Assembly (NCBI GenBank): GCA_902482195.1 | Contig: CABSZQ010000121.1 | Location: forward strand, 1-5,154 | Direction: 5' to 3' | DNA from: an uncultured Haemophilus sp. | GTDB lineage: Bacteria; Pseudomonadota; Gammaproteobacteria; Enterobacterales; Pasteurellaceae | DNA length: 5,154 nt | Shown: positions 1-5,065 of the stretch, piece by piece | Position numbering within the stretch: position 1 is the first letter of the stretch | Layout of the letters: every line of letters starts with the position of its first letter | Made by a program: the position numbers and the translations under genes | The notes under the pieces: generated by a model | What the model was told of the DNA's origin: nothing | Seen by the model: the letters and a program-made list of their open reading frames with translations, nothing else | The model's database searches: none

Positions 1-24
1 GCGTCAGATGTGTATAAGAGACAG
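1..24. other. Nextera/Tn5 sequencing adapter remnant (not genomic)
   Basis: Bases 6-24 read AGATGTGTATAAGAGACAG, the 19-bp Tn5 mosaic end used in Illumina Nextera libraries. The preceding GCGTC matches the next bases of the Nextera Read 1 adapter. This is library sequence left on the contig end. It should be trimmed: it replaces the continuation of recQ and would add eight wrong codons to that reading frame. A native Tn5/IS50 end is unlikely because the engineered mosaic end is joined to adapter-specific bases and sits exactly at the contig terminus. Confidence 0.97.
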
Positions 25-652
25 TGTACTTGTGAGGATTGTCTAATTTAAGATGAGTGAGAATATCCTGTCTTGTCGCGTAATCCGCTGTTGCCGTTAA
101 TGCCATAATTGGCGCATTTGGAAATGCCGCTTTTAAGCCGCCAAGTTGGGTATATTCAGGGCGAAAATCATGACCCCACTGTGAAATACAATGTGCTTCA
201 TCAATGGCGATAAAGGAAATTTGAGCATAAGAAATCAGCTGAAAAAAGCTGTTTGTCATCACTTTTTCAGGCGAAACATACAATAATTTTAATTGGCCAG
301 AAATCAGCTTATTTTCAACTTGCTGTTGTTGTTCTAGCGTCTGACTAGAGTTTAGGAAATCAGCTTCAATGCCGTTTGCTTGGAGTTGATCCACCTGATC
401 TTTCATTAAAGAAATCAAAGGCGAAATCACTAATGTGAGACCAGGAAAACAAAGTGCTGGGATTTGATAACACAAGGACTTGCCATTTCCTGTAGCCATC
501 ACCACTAAGGCATCCTGACCGCTTAACGCAGCATGAATCACTTCTTCCTGCCCTTTGCGGAAAGATTGGTAACCAAAAACAGACCGCAACGTATGAAGTG
601 CGGTCGTTTTTAAGTCTGTTTTTTGCGGGGCATGTTCCGCGAGTTCGGCCAT
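25..652 (-). CDS. recQ: ATP-dependent DNA helicase RecQ, N-terminal 209 residues (cut by contig end)
   Basis: RecQ is a cytoplasmic 3'-5' superfamily 2 DNA helicase acting in recombination and stalled-fork repair. The frame is open from ATG (652-650) to the adapter junction and covers about the first third of a protein usually near 600 residues. Visible motifs are the RecQ motif 0 region (F26-G-Y with F31-R and Q35), Walker A ATGNGKS at 53-59, motif Ia around [11 protein letters not shown] (77-87), the DEAH box at 151-154 followed by [13 protein letters not shown], and motif III LTATA at 185-189. The rest of the helicase core, the zinc-binding/winged-helix region and HRDC domain lie beyond the contig. 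The start is fixed by a TAATG overlap with the cyaY stop, which suggests translational coupling. The truncation is an assembly effect, not a pseudogene. An uptake sequence lies at codons 17-19. Confidence 0.95.
582..605. repeat. Inverted repeat formed by an uptake sequence and a partial copy, inside recQ
   Basis: GACCGCA (582-588) and TGCGGTC (599-605) are perfect 7-bp inverted arms separated by 10 nt. The right arm is part of the exact uptake core at 596-604; the left arm matches only its GCGGT part. Paired uptake sequences often make terminators between genes in Haemophilus, but this pair is inside codons 16-24 of recQ and has a 10-nt loop. Confidence 0.6.
596..604 (+). repeat. Haemophilus-type DNA uptake sequence (inside recQ)
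   Basis: This is an exact AAGTGCGGT core. It is followed by CGTTTTTA and, after six bases, TTTTTTG, which fits the AT-tract arrangement of the extended H. influenzae uptake signal. It marks DNA for preferential uptake during natural transformation. It lies near the 5' end of recQ. Confidence 0.92.
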
Positions 653-957
653 TAGAATGTTACCGTTTCTCCGTGAGCGGCAACCGCCTCGGTTAAACAA
701 TCCCAAAAGCGTGTGCCATCATTTGCCACCCAATCATTATTTTTATAGGCAAAATGGAATCCACCCAAGCGGCTCGCAAGCCAAAGCTCAAGAAGTGGTT
801 CTTGCTTATTAATGACGATTTGTGAGCGGTCATCAAATGTGATCGTGAATACCGAACCTTGTGTTTCGCAATCCACATCGCAATCTTGATTCTCTAACGC
901 TTCTTCAATTTTTTGCCAAACCTGTTCAATATTTTGGTGAAATTCTGCAACATTCAT
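652..957 (-). CDS. cyaY: Iron-sulfur cluster assembly regulator CyaY (bacterial frataxin)
   Basis: This 101-residue protein matches the length and layout of bacterial frataxin (about 106 residues in E. coli). In the cytosol CyaY binds iron and the cysteine desulfurase IscS and modulates Fe-S cluster assembly. The sequence shows an N-terminal acidic helix (E5, E11, E18, E19, E22, D25, D27, D29), then beta-strand-rich sequence ([19 protein letters not shown]). The family-typical core [13 protein letters not shown] lies at 59-71 and is followed by a C-terminal helix. It is the first gene of a minus-strand pair with recQ; the stop TAA shares its last A with the recQ start. A recognisable promoter lies in the gap shared with lptM. 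The ribosome site is weak (GGAAA about 8 nt upstream). The identification is firm; the iron-donor versus inhibitor role is debated for the family. Confidence 0.95.
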   Translation of the reverse strand: MNVAEFHQNIEQVWQKIEEALENQDCDVDCETQGSVFTITFDDRSQIVINKQEPLLELWLASRLGGFHFAYKNNDWVANDGTRFWDCLTEAVAAHGETVTF

Positions 958-976
958 AAAATTTTCCGATTAAATC

Positions 977-985
977 TGATAGAAT
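977..985 (+). promoter_or_regulatory. Tentative extended -10 promoter for lptM-lysA
   Basis: The plus strand reads TGATAGAAT, a TGn extended -10 motif with hexamer TAGAAT (980-985). No good -35 is seen 16-18 bp upstream, as expected for some extended -10 promoters. The start would be near 992, placing the inverted repeat 1001-1024 in the leader. TATAAA at 995-1000 is an alternative -10, also without a clear -35. Confidence 0.35.
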
Positions 986-992
986 GCCGTGA

Positions 993-1020
993 ATTATAAA
1001 GCCTTTCGCCTCATTGGCAA
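993..1020 (-). promoter_or_regulatory. Predicted sigma-70 promoter for cyaY-recQ
   Basis: Read on the minus strand, a -35 element TTGCCA (1020-1015, five of six to consensus) and a perfect -10 TATAAT (998-993) are separated by 16 bp. The predicted transcription start is near 986, giving a leader of about 29 nt before cyaY. This is the best promoter match in the window. An imperfect inverted repeat (1001-1024) lies across the spacer and -35 element. Confidence 0.65.
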
Positions 1021-1024
1021 AGGC
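1001..1024. repeat. Imperfect inverted repeat in the cyaY/lptM divergent promoter region
   Basis: GCCTTT (1001-1006) is complementary to AAAGGC (1019-1024), and GCC (1008-1010) to GGC (1016-1018), with one unpaired C (1007) and loop TCATT. The resulting 9-bp stem overlaps the cyaY -35 and spacer and would fall in the 5' leader of lptM-lysA RNA. No U run follows, so it is not an obvious terminator. It could be an operator or an RNA hairpin; no known binding site was recognised. Confidence 0.5.
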
Positions 1025-1052
1025 AGATTTTACTTATTAGAGAGATTGAAAA

Positions 1053-1178
1053 ATGAAAAAATTACTTTCTATTTTGTTATTAGGTGCATTCTGTACTTTG
1101 GCTACAGGTTGTGGTGTAAAAGGGCCATTATACTTTCCTGAAAAAGAACAACCACAAAACACGCAAAAAACACAATAA
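1053..1178 (+). CDS. lptM: LPS translocon maturation chaperone LptM (small lipoprotein, formerly YifL/LppL)
   Basis: This 41-residue ORF has a lipoprotein signal peptide: MKK, a hydrophobic stretch (L4-A17), and the lipobox LATGC with lipidated cysteine C20. The mature start CGVKGPLYFPE (20-30) is the conserved signature of the YifL/LptM family. In E. coli LptM is an outer-membrane lipoprotein that binds the LptD-LptE translocon and helps LptD reach its correct disulfide state. The mature part is only 22 residues, ending in a polar Q/K/T/N tail, and is shorter than the E. coli protein. The start is supported by the purine-rich AGAGAGA (1039-1045) 7 nt upstream. lysA follows after 27 nt in the same direction, the arrangement commonly seen for this pair in gammaproteobacteria. 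Membrane anchoring is sequence-supported; the chaperone role is by family. Confidence 0.92.
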   Translation: MKKLLSILLLGAFCTLATGCGVKGPLYFPEKEQPQNTQKTQ

Positions 1179-1184
1179 AAACTG

Positions 1185-1193
1185 ACCGCACTT
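1185..1193 (-). repeat. Haemophilus-type DNA uptake sequence between lptM and lysA
   Basis: An exact AAGTGCGGT core on the minus strand, followed by CAGTTTTTATTG and TTTTTT tracts. It fills most of the 27-nt gap between the lptM stop and the lysA ribosome site, ending one base before AAAGGA. Confidence 0.92.
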
Positions 1194-1205
1194 AAAGGAT
1201 TCGTC

Positions 1206-2456
1206 ATGGATTTTTTCCAATATAAAAACGAGCAACTTTATGTTGAAGATTTGCCCGTCAAACAACTTGCTGAAGAATTTGGCACACCACTTTATATTTA
1301 TTCTCGTGCTACGCTTGAGCGTCATTGGCATGCCTTTGATTCAGCCTTAGGAGATCATCCGCATTTGATTTGCTATGCCGTAAAAGCCAATTCCAATATT
1401 GGCATATTGAATATAATGGCAAAATTAGGCTCAGGCTTTGATATTGTTTCACAGGGCGAATTAGAACGTGTCTTAGCAGCTGGCGGAGAGGCTTCAAAAG
1501 TGGTCTTTTCCGGCGTGGCAAAATCTCGTGCCGAAATTATGCGTGCGTTAGAAGTAGACATTCGTTGTTTTAATGTGGAATCTATTGCGGAATTACACCA
1601 TATCAACCAAATTGCTGGCGAAATGGGTAAAATAGCCCCTATTTCTTTACGCGTAAACCCCGATGTCGATGCCCATACACACCCTTACATTTCCACTGGA
1701 TTGAAAGAAAATAAATTTGGTGTGAGCGTAGATGAAGCGCGTGAGGTCTATAAATTAGCAGCAACCTTACCTCATGTAAAAATTACCGGTATGGATTGCC
1801 ATATTGGCTCTCAGCTGACTGAATTACAACCCTTCTTAGATGCAACTGATCGCCTCATTCGTTTAATAGAACAGTTACAAGAAGATGGTATTACGTTAAA
1901 ACATTTAGATCTCGGTGGCGGTTTAGGCGTAACTTATACTGATGAAAGGCCACCTCATCCAAGTGATTATGCCGCAGCGTTACTGAATAAATTAAAAGAT
2001 TATAAAGATCTCGAAATTATTCTAGAACCGGGCAGAGCAATTGCGGCGAATGCGGGGATTTTAGTGGCTAAAGTTCAATACTTAAAAAGTAATGAAAGCC
2101 GTAACTTCGCGATTACCGATACTGGCATGAACGATATGATTCGTCCGGCACTCTATGAAGCTTATATGAACATCATTGAAATTGACCGCACTTTAGGGCG
2201 TGAAAAAGCCATTTATGATGTTGTTGGCCCGGTATGCGAAACCTCTGATTTCTTAGGTAAACAGCGTGAGCTCGCCATTGCTGAAGGTGATTATATTGCT
2301 CAACGCTCTGCTGGTGCCTATGGTGCAAGCATGTCTTCAAACTATAATTCTCGTCCGCGTACGGCTGAAGTGTTAGTGGATGGAAACAAAGCTCATTTAA
2401 TTCGCCGCAGAGAAAGTCTCAGTGAATTATGGGCATTAGAAAGCATCGCGAAATAA
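1206..2456 (+). CDS. lysA: Diaminopimelate decarboxylase LysA
   Basis: LysA is a cytosolic PLP enzyme that decarboxylates meso-diaminopimelate to L-lysine, the last step of lysine synthesis. The 416 residues show a fold-type III alanine racemase-like barrel followed by a beta-sandwich domain. Recognisable sites are the PLP Schiff-base lysine K60 in CYAVKANSN, HIGSQ at 199-203, the glycine-rich phosphate loop GGGLG at 237-241, EPGRAI at 274-279, the catalytic C344-E345 in GPVCETSDFLG, and GAYGASMSSNYNSRPR at 370-385. Length and motifs are complete. The start ATG has a good ribosome site, AAGGA (1195-1199), 6 nt upstream. It is probably cotranscribed with lptM. No lysine riboswitch fits in the 27-nt gap. 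An uptake sequence encodes part of IDRTLG near residues 326-331. A strong hairpin follows the stop. Confidence 0.97.
   Translation: MDFFQYKNEQLYVEDLPVKQLAEEFGTPLYIYSRATLERHWHAFDSALGDHPHLICYAVKANSNIGILNIMAKLGSGFDIVSQGELERVLAAGGEASKVVFSGVAKSRAEIMRALEVDIRCFNVESIAELHHINQIAGEMGKIAPISLRVNPDVDAHTHPYISTGLKENKFGVSVDEAREVYKLAATLPHVKITGMDCHIGSQLTELQPFLDATDRLIRLIEQLQEDGITLKHLDLGGGLGVTYTDERPPHPSDYAAALLNKLKDYKDLEIILEPGRAIAANAGILVAKVQYLKSNESRNFAITDTGMNDMIRPALYEAYMNIIEIDRTLGREKAIYDVVGPVCETSDFLGKQRELAIAEGDYIAQRSAGAYGASMSSNYNSRPRTAEVLVDGNKAHLIRRRESLSELWALESIAK
2185..2193 (-). repeat. Haemophilus-type DNA uptake sequence inside lysA
   Basis: An exact AAGTGCGGT core on the minus strand within the lysA coding sequence. 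Read in the gene's frame it contributes DRTL in IDRTLG, a residue set often produced where this uptake core falls in coding DNA. Confidence 0.9.
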
Positions 2457-2464
2457 ATAAAAAG

Positions 2465-2498
2465 AAAAACGGTCAAGACTCATATCTTGACCGTTTTT
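2465..2498. terminator. Bidirectional intrinsic terminator shared by lysA and hemN
   Basis: A perfect 14-bp stem is formed by AAAAACGGTCAAGA (2465-2478) and TCTTGACCGTTTTT (2485-2498), with 6-nt loop CTCATA. It starts 8 nt after the lysA stop and lies 6 nt from the hemN stop. In the lysA direction the stem ends in five T followed by GT. In the hemN direction the T run is extended by CTTTTTATTTATT, so termination should be stronger from that side. It is not built from paired uptake sequences, as many Haemophilus terminators are. Confidence 0.93.
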
Positions 2499-2504
2499 GT
2501 ATGA

Positions 2505-3872
2505 CTAAATAATTCGAGAGAATTGTTGTCGTTTTGCTGCAGCTCTTGAATAGGTATCAAAGCATAAGCAAATATTACGAATTAATAAGCGACCTTTAGG
2601 CGAAACTTGTAAGCCTGTTTCTGTTTCAGAAATTAATCCATCTTCAAGTAATGGCTGTAATAACTGTAAATCTTCAGCAAAGTGCTTTTTGAAATCAATA
2701 TTATATTGTTTTTCAATTGGTGCAAAATCAAGCTTAAAGTTACAAATCAATTGCTTAATCACATCACGGCGTAAGCAATCTTCTTCTGTCATCGCTAACC
2801 CTTTATGCAGAGCAATACCTGAATTTTCTACATCATGATAATAATGTTTTAATTCTTTTTGATTTTGAGCATATGTATCACCTAATAAACTAATGGCTGA
2901 TACACCTAAACCAAGCAAATCACATTCTTCCTGAGTGGTATAGCCTTGGAAATTTCGGTGTAAGACACCTTTCTCTTGAGCAATTGCTAATTCATCATCT
3001 GGTTTAGCAAAGTGATCCATACCGATAAACTTATAGCCTGCATTACCTAAGGTTTCGATCGTTTTCTGTAAGATTTCTAATTTGGTTTCCGGTGGCGGTA
3101 ATTGATCTTCTTTAATTTTTGCTTGTCCCGCAAATCGACTTGGCAAATGGGCATAGTTAAAGATACTTAAACGATCTGGATTTAATTCAATCACTTTATG
3201 TAATGTAAACATAAAGCTTTCCACATTTTGAAGTGGCAATCCATAAATTAAATCAAGATTAGTAGATTGGAAACCTAACTCACGAGCACGAACAAGTAAT
3301 GCATTCACAAACTCTTCATCTTGTTCACGATTTACCGCCTTTTGAACCGCTTTATTGAAATCTTGTACACCCATGCTAATTCGGTTAAAACCAATATTGC
3401 GTAAATGATCAAGCATGTCGAGCTCAATTTCGCGTGGGTCCATTTCAATACTGACTTCTGCATTATCCGCAATCGTAAAATGATCTTTAAGCATCTTCAT
3501 CAAACGAGCAGATTGCTCTTCTGTCAAATAAGTCGGTGTACCGCCGCCCCAATGCACTTGAGTCGCAACACGATTTTTGAATAATTCTGAACGCGCTTTG
3601 ATTTCTTTTTCAAGGTAATCAAGATAAATATCCGCCTTATGCTGATGACGAGTAATCACCTTATTACAGCCACAGAAATAGCAAAGTTTGTGACAAAACG
3701 GAATGTGTACGTAAAGGGAAAGTGGTCTTTCCGGATAACGATTAGCCGCTGCAATAAAATCTTCGTTTGTGTAACTTTCATTAAATTCTAATGCAGTTGG
3801 ATAAGATGTATAACGAGGTCCTGATTGGTTATATTTTTGAATTAACGCAAGATCCCAAATAATTTCAGACAT
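2505..3872 (-). CDS. hemN: Oxygen-independent coproporphyrinogen III dehydrogenase HemN
   Basis: HemN is a cytosolic radical-SAM enzyme that oxidatively decarboxylates coproporphyrinogen III to protoporphyrinogen IX without oxygen. At 455 residues it is nearly the E. coli length (457). The motif HIPFCHKLCYFCGCNK holds the 4Fe-4S ligands C60, C64 and C67 plus the HemN-typical C69, with Y54 upstream; the spacing equals that of E. coli with an offset of two. SAM-binding GGGTPTYL is at 108-115, SIEMDPRE at 140-147, GVQDF at 167-171, and the C-terminal domain ends with RNICLCFDTY (432-441) and QQFSRII. The shorter paralogue HemW (about 380 residues) lacks this layout, so true HemN is favoured. The start overlaps the upstream stop as TAATG, with GGGGA 6 nt before it. 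The gene is last in the yihI-DUF2489-hemN cluster; no separate promoter or FNR box was seen immediately upstream. Confidence 0.96.
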   Translation of the reverse strand: MSEIIWDLALIQKYNQSGPRYTSYPTALEFNESYTNEDFIAAANRYPERPLSLYVHIPFCHKLCYFCGCNKVITRHQHKADIYLDYLEKEIKARSELFKNRVATQVHWGGGTPTYLTEEQSARLMKMLKDHFTIADNAEVSIEMDPREIELDMLDHLRNIGFNRISMGVQDFNKAVQKAVNREQDEEFVNALLVRARELGFQSTNLDLIYGLPLQNVESFMFTLHKVIELNPDRLSIFNYAHLPSRFAGQAKIKEDQLPPPETKLEILQKTIETLGNAGYKFIGMDHFAKPDDELAIAQEKGVLHRNFQGYTTQEECDLLGLGVSAISLLGDTYAQNQKELKHYYHDVENSGIALHKGLAMTEEDCLRRDVIKQLICNFKLDFAPIEKQYNIDFKKHFAEDLQLLQPLLEDGLISETETGLQVSPKGRLLIRNICLCFDTYSRAAAKRQQFSRII

Positions 3873-4315
3873 TAAGCTTCCCCAAATTTCTCTACGTCAT
3901 TTAAAAACTGACGTAACTCCAACATAATTTCTTCTTCAAATTTTGCTTCTGCACTTTCTCGCTCAAGATCGAGTTTCATTCTTTCTTTTTTTAACAATGC
4001 TTTCCGAGCTTCATGCGTAGGCATTTCTTTTACAATATTATAAAGTGCATACATCGCTTGATATGGCTGCAAAGATTGTCCAAAAGGGAGCAAAAGCATT
4101 GATAAACGAATCACCCCTTCTGAATGGTTACAATCTCCATTTTGCATCGCTTTAGCGATAATTACCATACTCTCTTTTAGGCGTTTTGTACGTGCTATTT
4201 TAGCCTGTTTGATGAGAGTGTTTTGCTCGCGTAACTTCCTCAGTAATTTGAAAGCATAAAATGATACGCCAGCAATAATTCCCAAAGCAATAATACTTAA
4301 AATGATCGGCCACAT
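3872..4315 (-). CDS. DUF2489 family single-pass membrane protein, function unknown
   Basis: This 147-residue protein starts with a hydrophobic segment (about residues 2-24, WPIILSIIALGIIAGVSFYAF). A basic stretch follows (KLLRKLREQ), which by the positive-inside rule puts the C-terminal part in the cytoplasm. The soluble region is mostly helical and strongly charged; about residues 107-147 (ERMKLDLERESAEAKFEEEI) look coiled-coil-like. The small central region with GDCNHSEGVIRLSMLL and QPYQAMYALYNIV fits the DUF2489 family, which I recall as often neighbouring yihI and hemN in Pasteurellaceae and Vibrionaceae. No catalytic motif is evident. It starts 5 nt after the yihI stop with little ribosome-site signal and its stop overlaps the hemN start, so translation coupled to both neighbours is likely. 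The family call is from memory of sequence and context, not a search. Confidence 0.85.
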   Translation of the reverse strand: MWPIILSIIALGIIAGVSFYAFKLLRKLREQNTLIKQAKIARTKRLKESMVIIAKAMQNGDCNHSEGVIRLSMLLLPFGQSLQPYQAMYALYNIVKEMPTHEARKALLKKERMKLDLERESAEAKFEEEIMLELRQFLNDVEKFGEA

Positions 4316-4320
4316 GATAA

Positions 4321-4878
4321 TTATCTGAATTGGTTGATATCAATTTTCTCAAAGATTCGATAGAGGTCATCCTCTGTCTCTTCTTCATCTTGAATACCTA
4401 ATTCTTCCATTAACTGAGCAATACGATCTAAGCATTCATCCACAAATTGTTGATCAGCTTTACTAATCGTTTTGCCTTCATCTAAGGCATCCAACAATTC
4501 ATTTAGAATTTCATTATTTTCTAAACGTTCTAACTCAACTTCAGGCGCAAGTTTTTTCGGTTCTTTGACTACTGGAATTGTCATCCCTTTCTCAGGTTTA
4601 TTCACAAATTCAACAATCAGTGGAACCTTTTTACGACTGCCAATACGCGGATCTTTTTGTTCAACGACTTGGTTATGCTTATTTTGCTCAGCATTACTAT
4701 GACGAGAACCCGATGCTAAACCTTTATGTTTACGTTTTTTCTTATCTTCTCTTGCCTTAGCATCTAATTCATAACGTGTTAATTTCTTACCTGATAGCTT
4801 CGGCGCTTCAGGTTTCTTATCTGATTTACGAATTGGCATGATATCGCTAATTTTACGAGTTTTCTTTTTACGAGCCAT
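4321..4878 (-). CDS. yihI: Der GTPase-activating protein YihI
   Basis: YihI stimulates GTP hydrolysis by Der (EngA), a double-GTPase needed for 50S ribosome assembly, and so modulates ribosome maturation. The 185-residue protein has the family's polar layout. The N-terminal half is Lys/Arg-rich and probably disordered (MARKKKTRK, then [20 protein letters not shown] around 33-52 and GSR at 57-59). [13 protein letters not shown] at 75-87 is the most recognisable YihI signature. The acidic helical C-terminus includes [18 protein letters not shown] (115-132), the [12 protein letters not shown] segment (151-162) and a DEEETEDD cluster. It is about 15 residues longer than the E. coli protein. The start is supported by AGGA about 12 nt upstream, a rather long spacing. 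It heads the minus-strand cluster with DUF2489 and hemN, as yihI and hemN are adjacent in E. coli. Confidence 0.93.
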   Translation of the reverse strand: MARKKKTRKISDIMPIRKSDKKPEAPKLSGKKLTRYELDAKAREDKKKRKHKGLASGSRHSNAEQNKHNQVVEQKDPRIGSRKKVPLIVEFVNKPEKGMTIPVVKEPKKLAPEVELERLENNEILNELLDALDEGKTISKADQQFVDECLDRIAQLMEELGIQDEEETEDDLYRIFEKIDINQFR

Positions 4879-4910
4879 TTGTATTATTTATCCTATAAAA
4901 AATTTTGGTG

Positions 4911-4919
4911 ATTGTACCA
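4911..4919 (-). promoter_or_regulatory. Candidate extended -10 promoter for yihI-DUF2489-hemN
   Basis: On the minus strand TGGTACAAT gives a TGn extended -10 with hexamer TACAAT (4916-4911, five of six to consensus). The start would be near 4904, leaving a leader of about 26 nt that contains AGGA. The -35 position (ATGAGA) is poor, and it abuts and overlaps the edge of the inverted repeat at 4938-4963. Confidence 0.4.
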
Positions 4920-4937
4920 TTCCACCTATATTTTCTC

Positions 4938-4963
4938 ATTAAAAGATTTAAACATCTTTTAAT
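4938..4963. repeat. Perfect 10-bp inverted repeat upstream of yihI
   Basis: ATTAAAAGAT (4938-4947) and ATCTTTTAAT (4954-4963) are exact reverse complements separated by TTAAAC. The centre lies about 46 bp before the predicted yihI start point, a plausible activator or operator position. It does not fit the FNR consensus TTGAT-N4-ATCAA because the outer bases and the 6-bp spacing differ. AT-richness makes chance symmetry less surprising. It has no clear U run and is not a convincing terminator. Confidence 0.55.
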
Positions 4964-4981
4964 AAAACTATTCTGATTTTG

Positions 4982-4990
4982 ACCGCACTT
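4982..4990 (-). repeat. Haemophilus-type DNA uptake sequence between yihI and the rRNA operon
   Basis: An exact AAGTGCGGT core on the minus strand, followed by CAAAATCAG and then the AT tract GTTTTATT, matching the extended signal well. It is intergenic, between the rRNA terminator and the inverted repeat upstream of yihI, with no partner copy nearby. Confidence 0.92.
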
Positions 4991-5027
4991 TTATTGTCAA
5001 AGTAATCTTTAACAAAACTCCATAAAC

Positions 5028-5056
5028 AAAAACCCCAAGCCATTCAGCTCGGGGTC
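5028..5056 (-). terminator. Intrinsic terminator of the rRNA operon
   Basis: On the minus strand ACCCCGAGC (5055-5047) pairs with GCTTGGGGT (5040-5032) as a 9-bp stem containing one G-U pair, with a 6-nt loop (TGAATG) and a T run through 5028. It starts about 10 nt after the 5S 3' end, the expected place for rRNA operon termination, and separates rRNA transcription from the downstream yihI cluster. Confidence 0.9.
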
Positions 5057-5065
5057 TCTAAATCA

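Noticed and set aside
1..24. Possible Tn5/IS50 transposon end
   Set aside because: It is the engineered mosaic end plus Nextera-specific bases at the very contig terminus, with no transposase or target duplication. Library adapter is the simpler explanation.
25..652. recQ as a pseudogene or truncated natural variant
   Set aside because: The frame is uninterrupted with all expected N-terminal motifs, and it ends only where adapter sequence begins.
693..878. 61-codon ORF overlapping cyaY on the same strand
   Set aside because: It is a different frame of a clearly recognised cyaY, with no family resemblance or start signal.
958..1205. Lysine riboswitch upstream of lysA
   Set aside because: Only 27 nt precede lysA and 95 nt precede lptM. 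The roughly 170-nt L-box fold cannot fit, and its conserved elements are absent.
1128..1606. Minus-strand ORFs of 67, 70 and 77 codons opposite lptM and lysA
   Set aside because: They lie antisense to intact, well-conserved genes and show no recognisable protein motifs.
2505..3872. HemW (haem chaperone) instead of HemN
   Set aside because: Length 455, the HemN-type cysteine spacing including C69, and the C-terminal RNICLCFDTY region fit true HemN; HemW is considerably shorter.
4200..4388. 62-codon minus-strand ORF spanning the yihI/DUF2489 junction
   Set aside because: It is out of frame with both recognised genes and has no independent support.
4472..4760. Plus-strand ORFs of 76 and 60 codons opposite yihI
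   Set aside because: They are antisense shadows of yihI; the hydrophobic and Ser-rich composition follows from the complement of Lys/Glu codons.
4938..4963. FNR (anaerobic regulator) box upstream of the hemN cluster
   Set aside because: The half-sites read AAGAT and ATCTT with 6-bp spacing, not TTGAT-N4-ATCAA.
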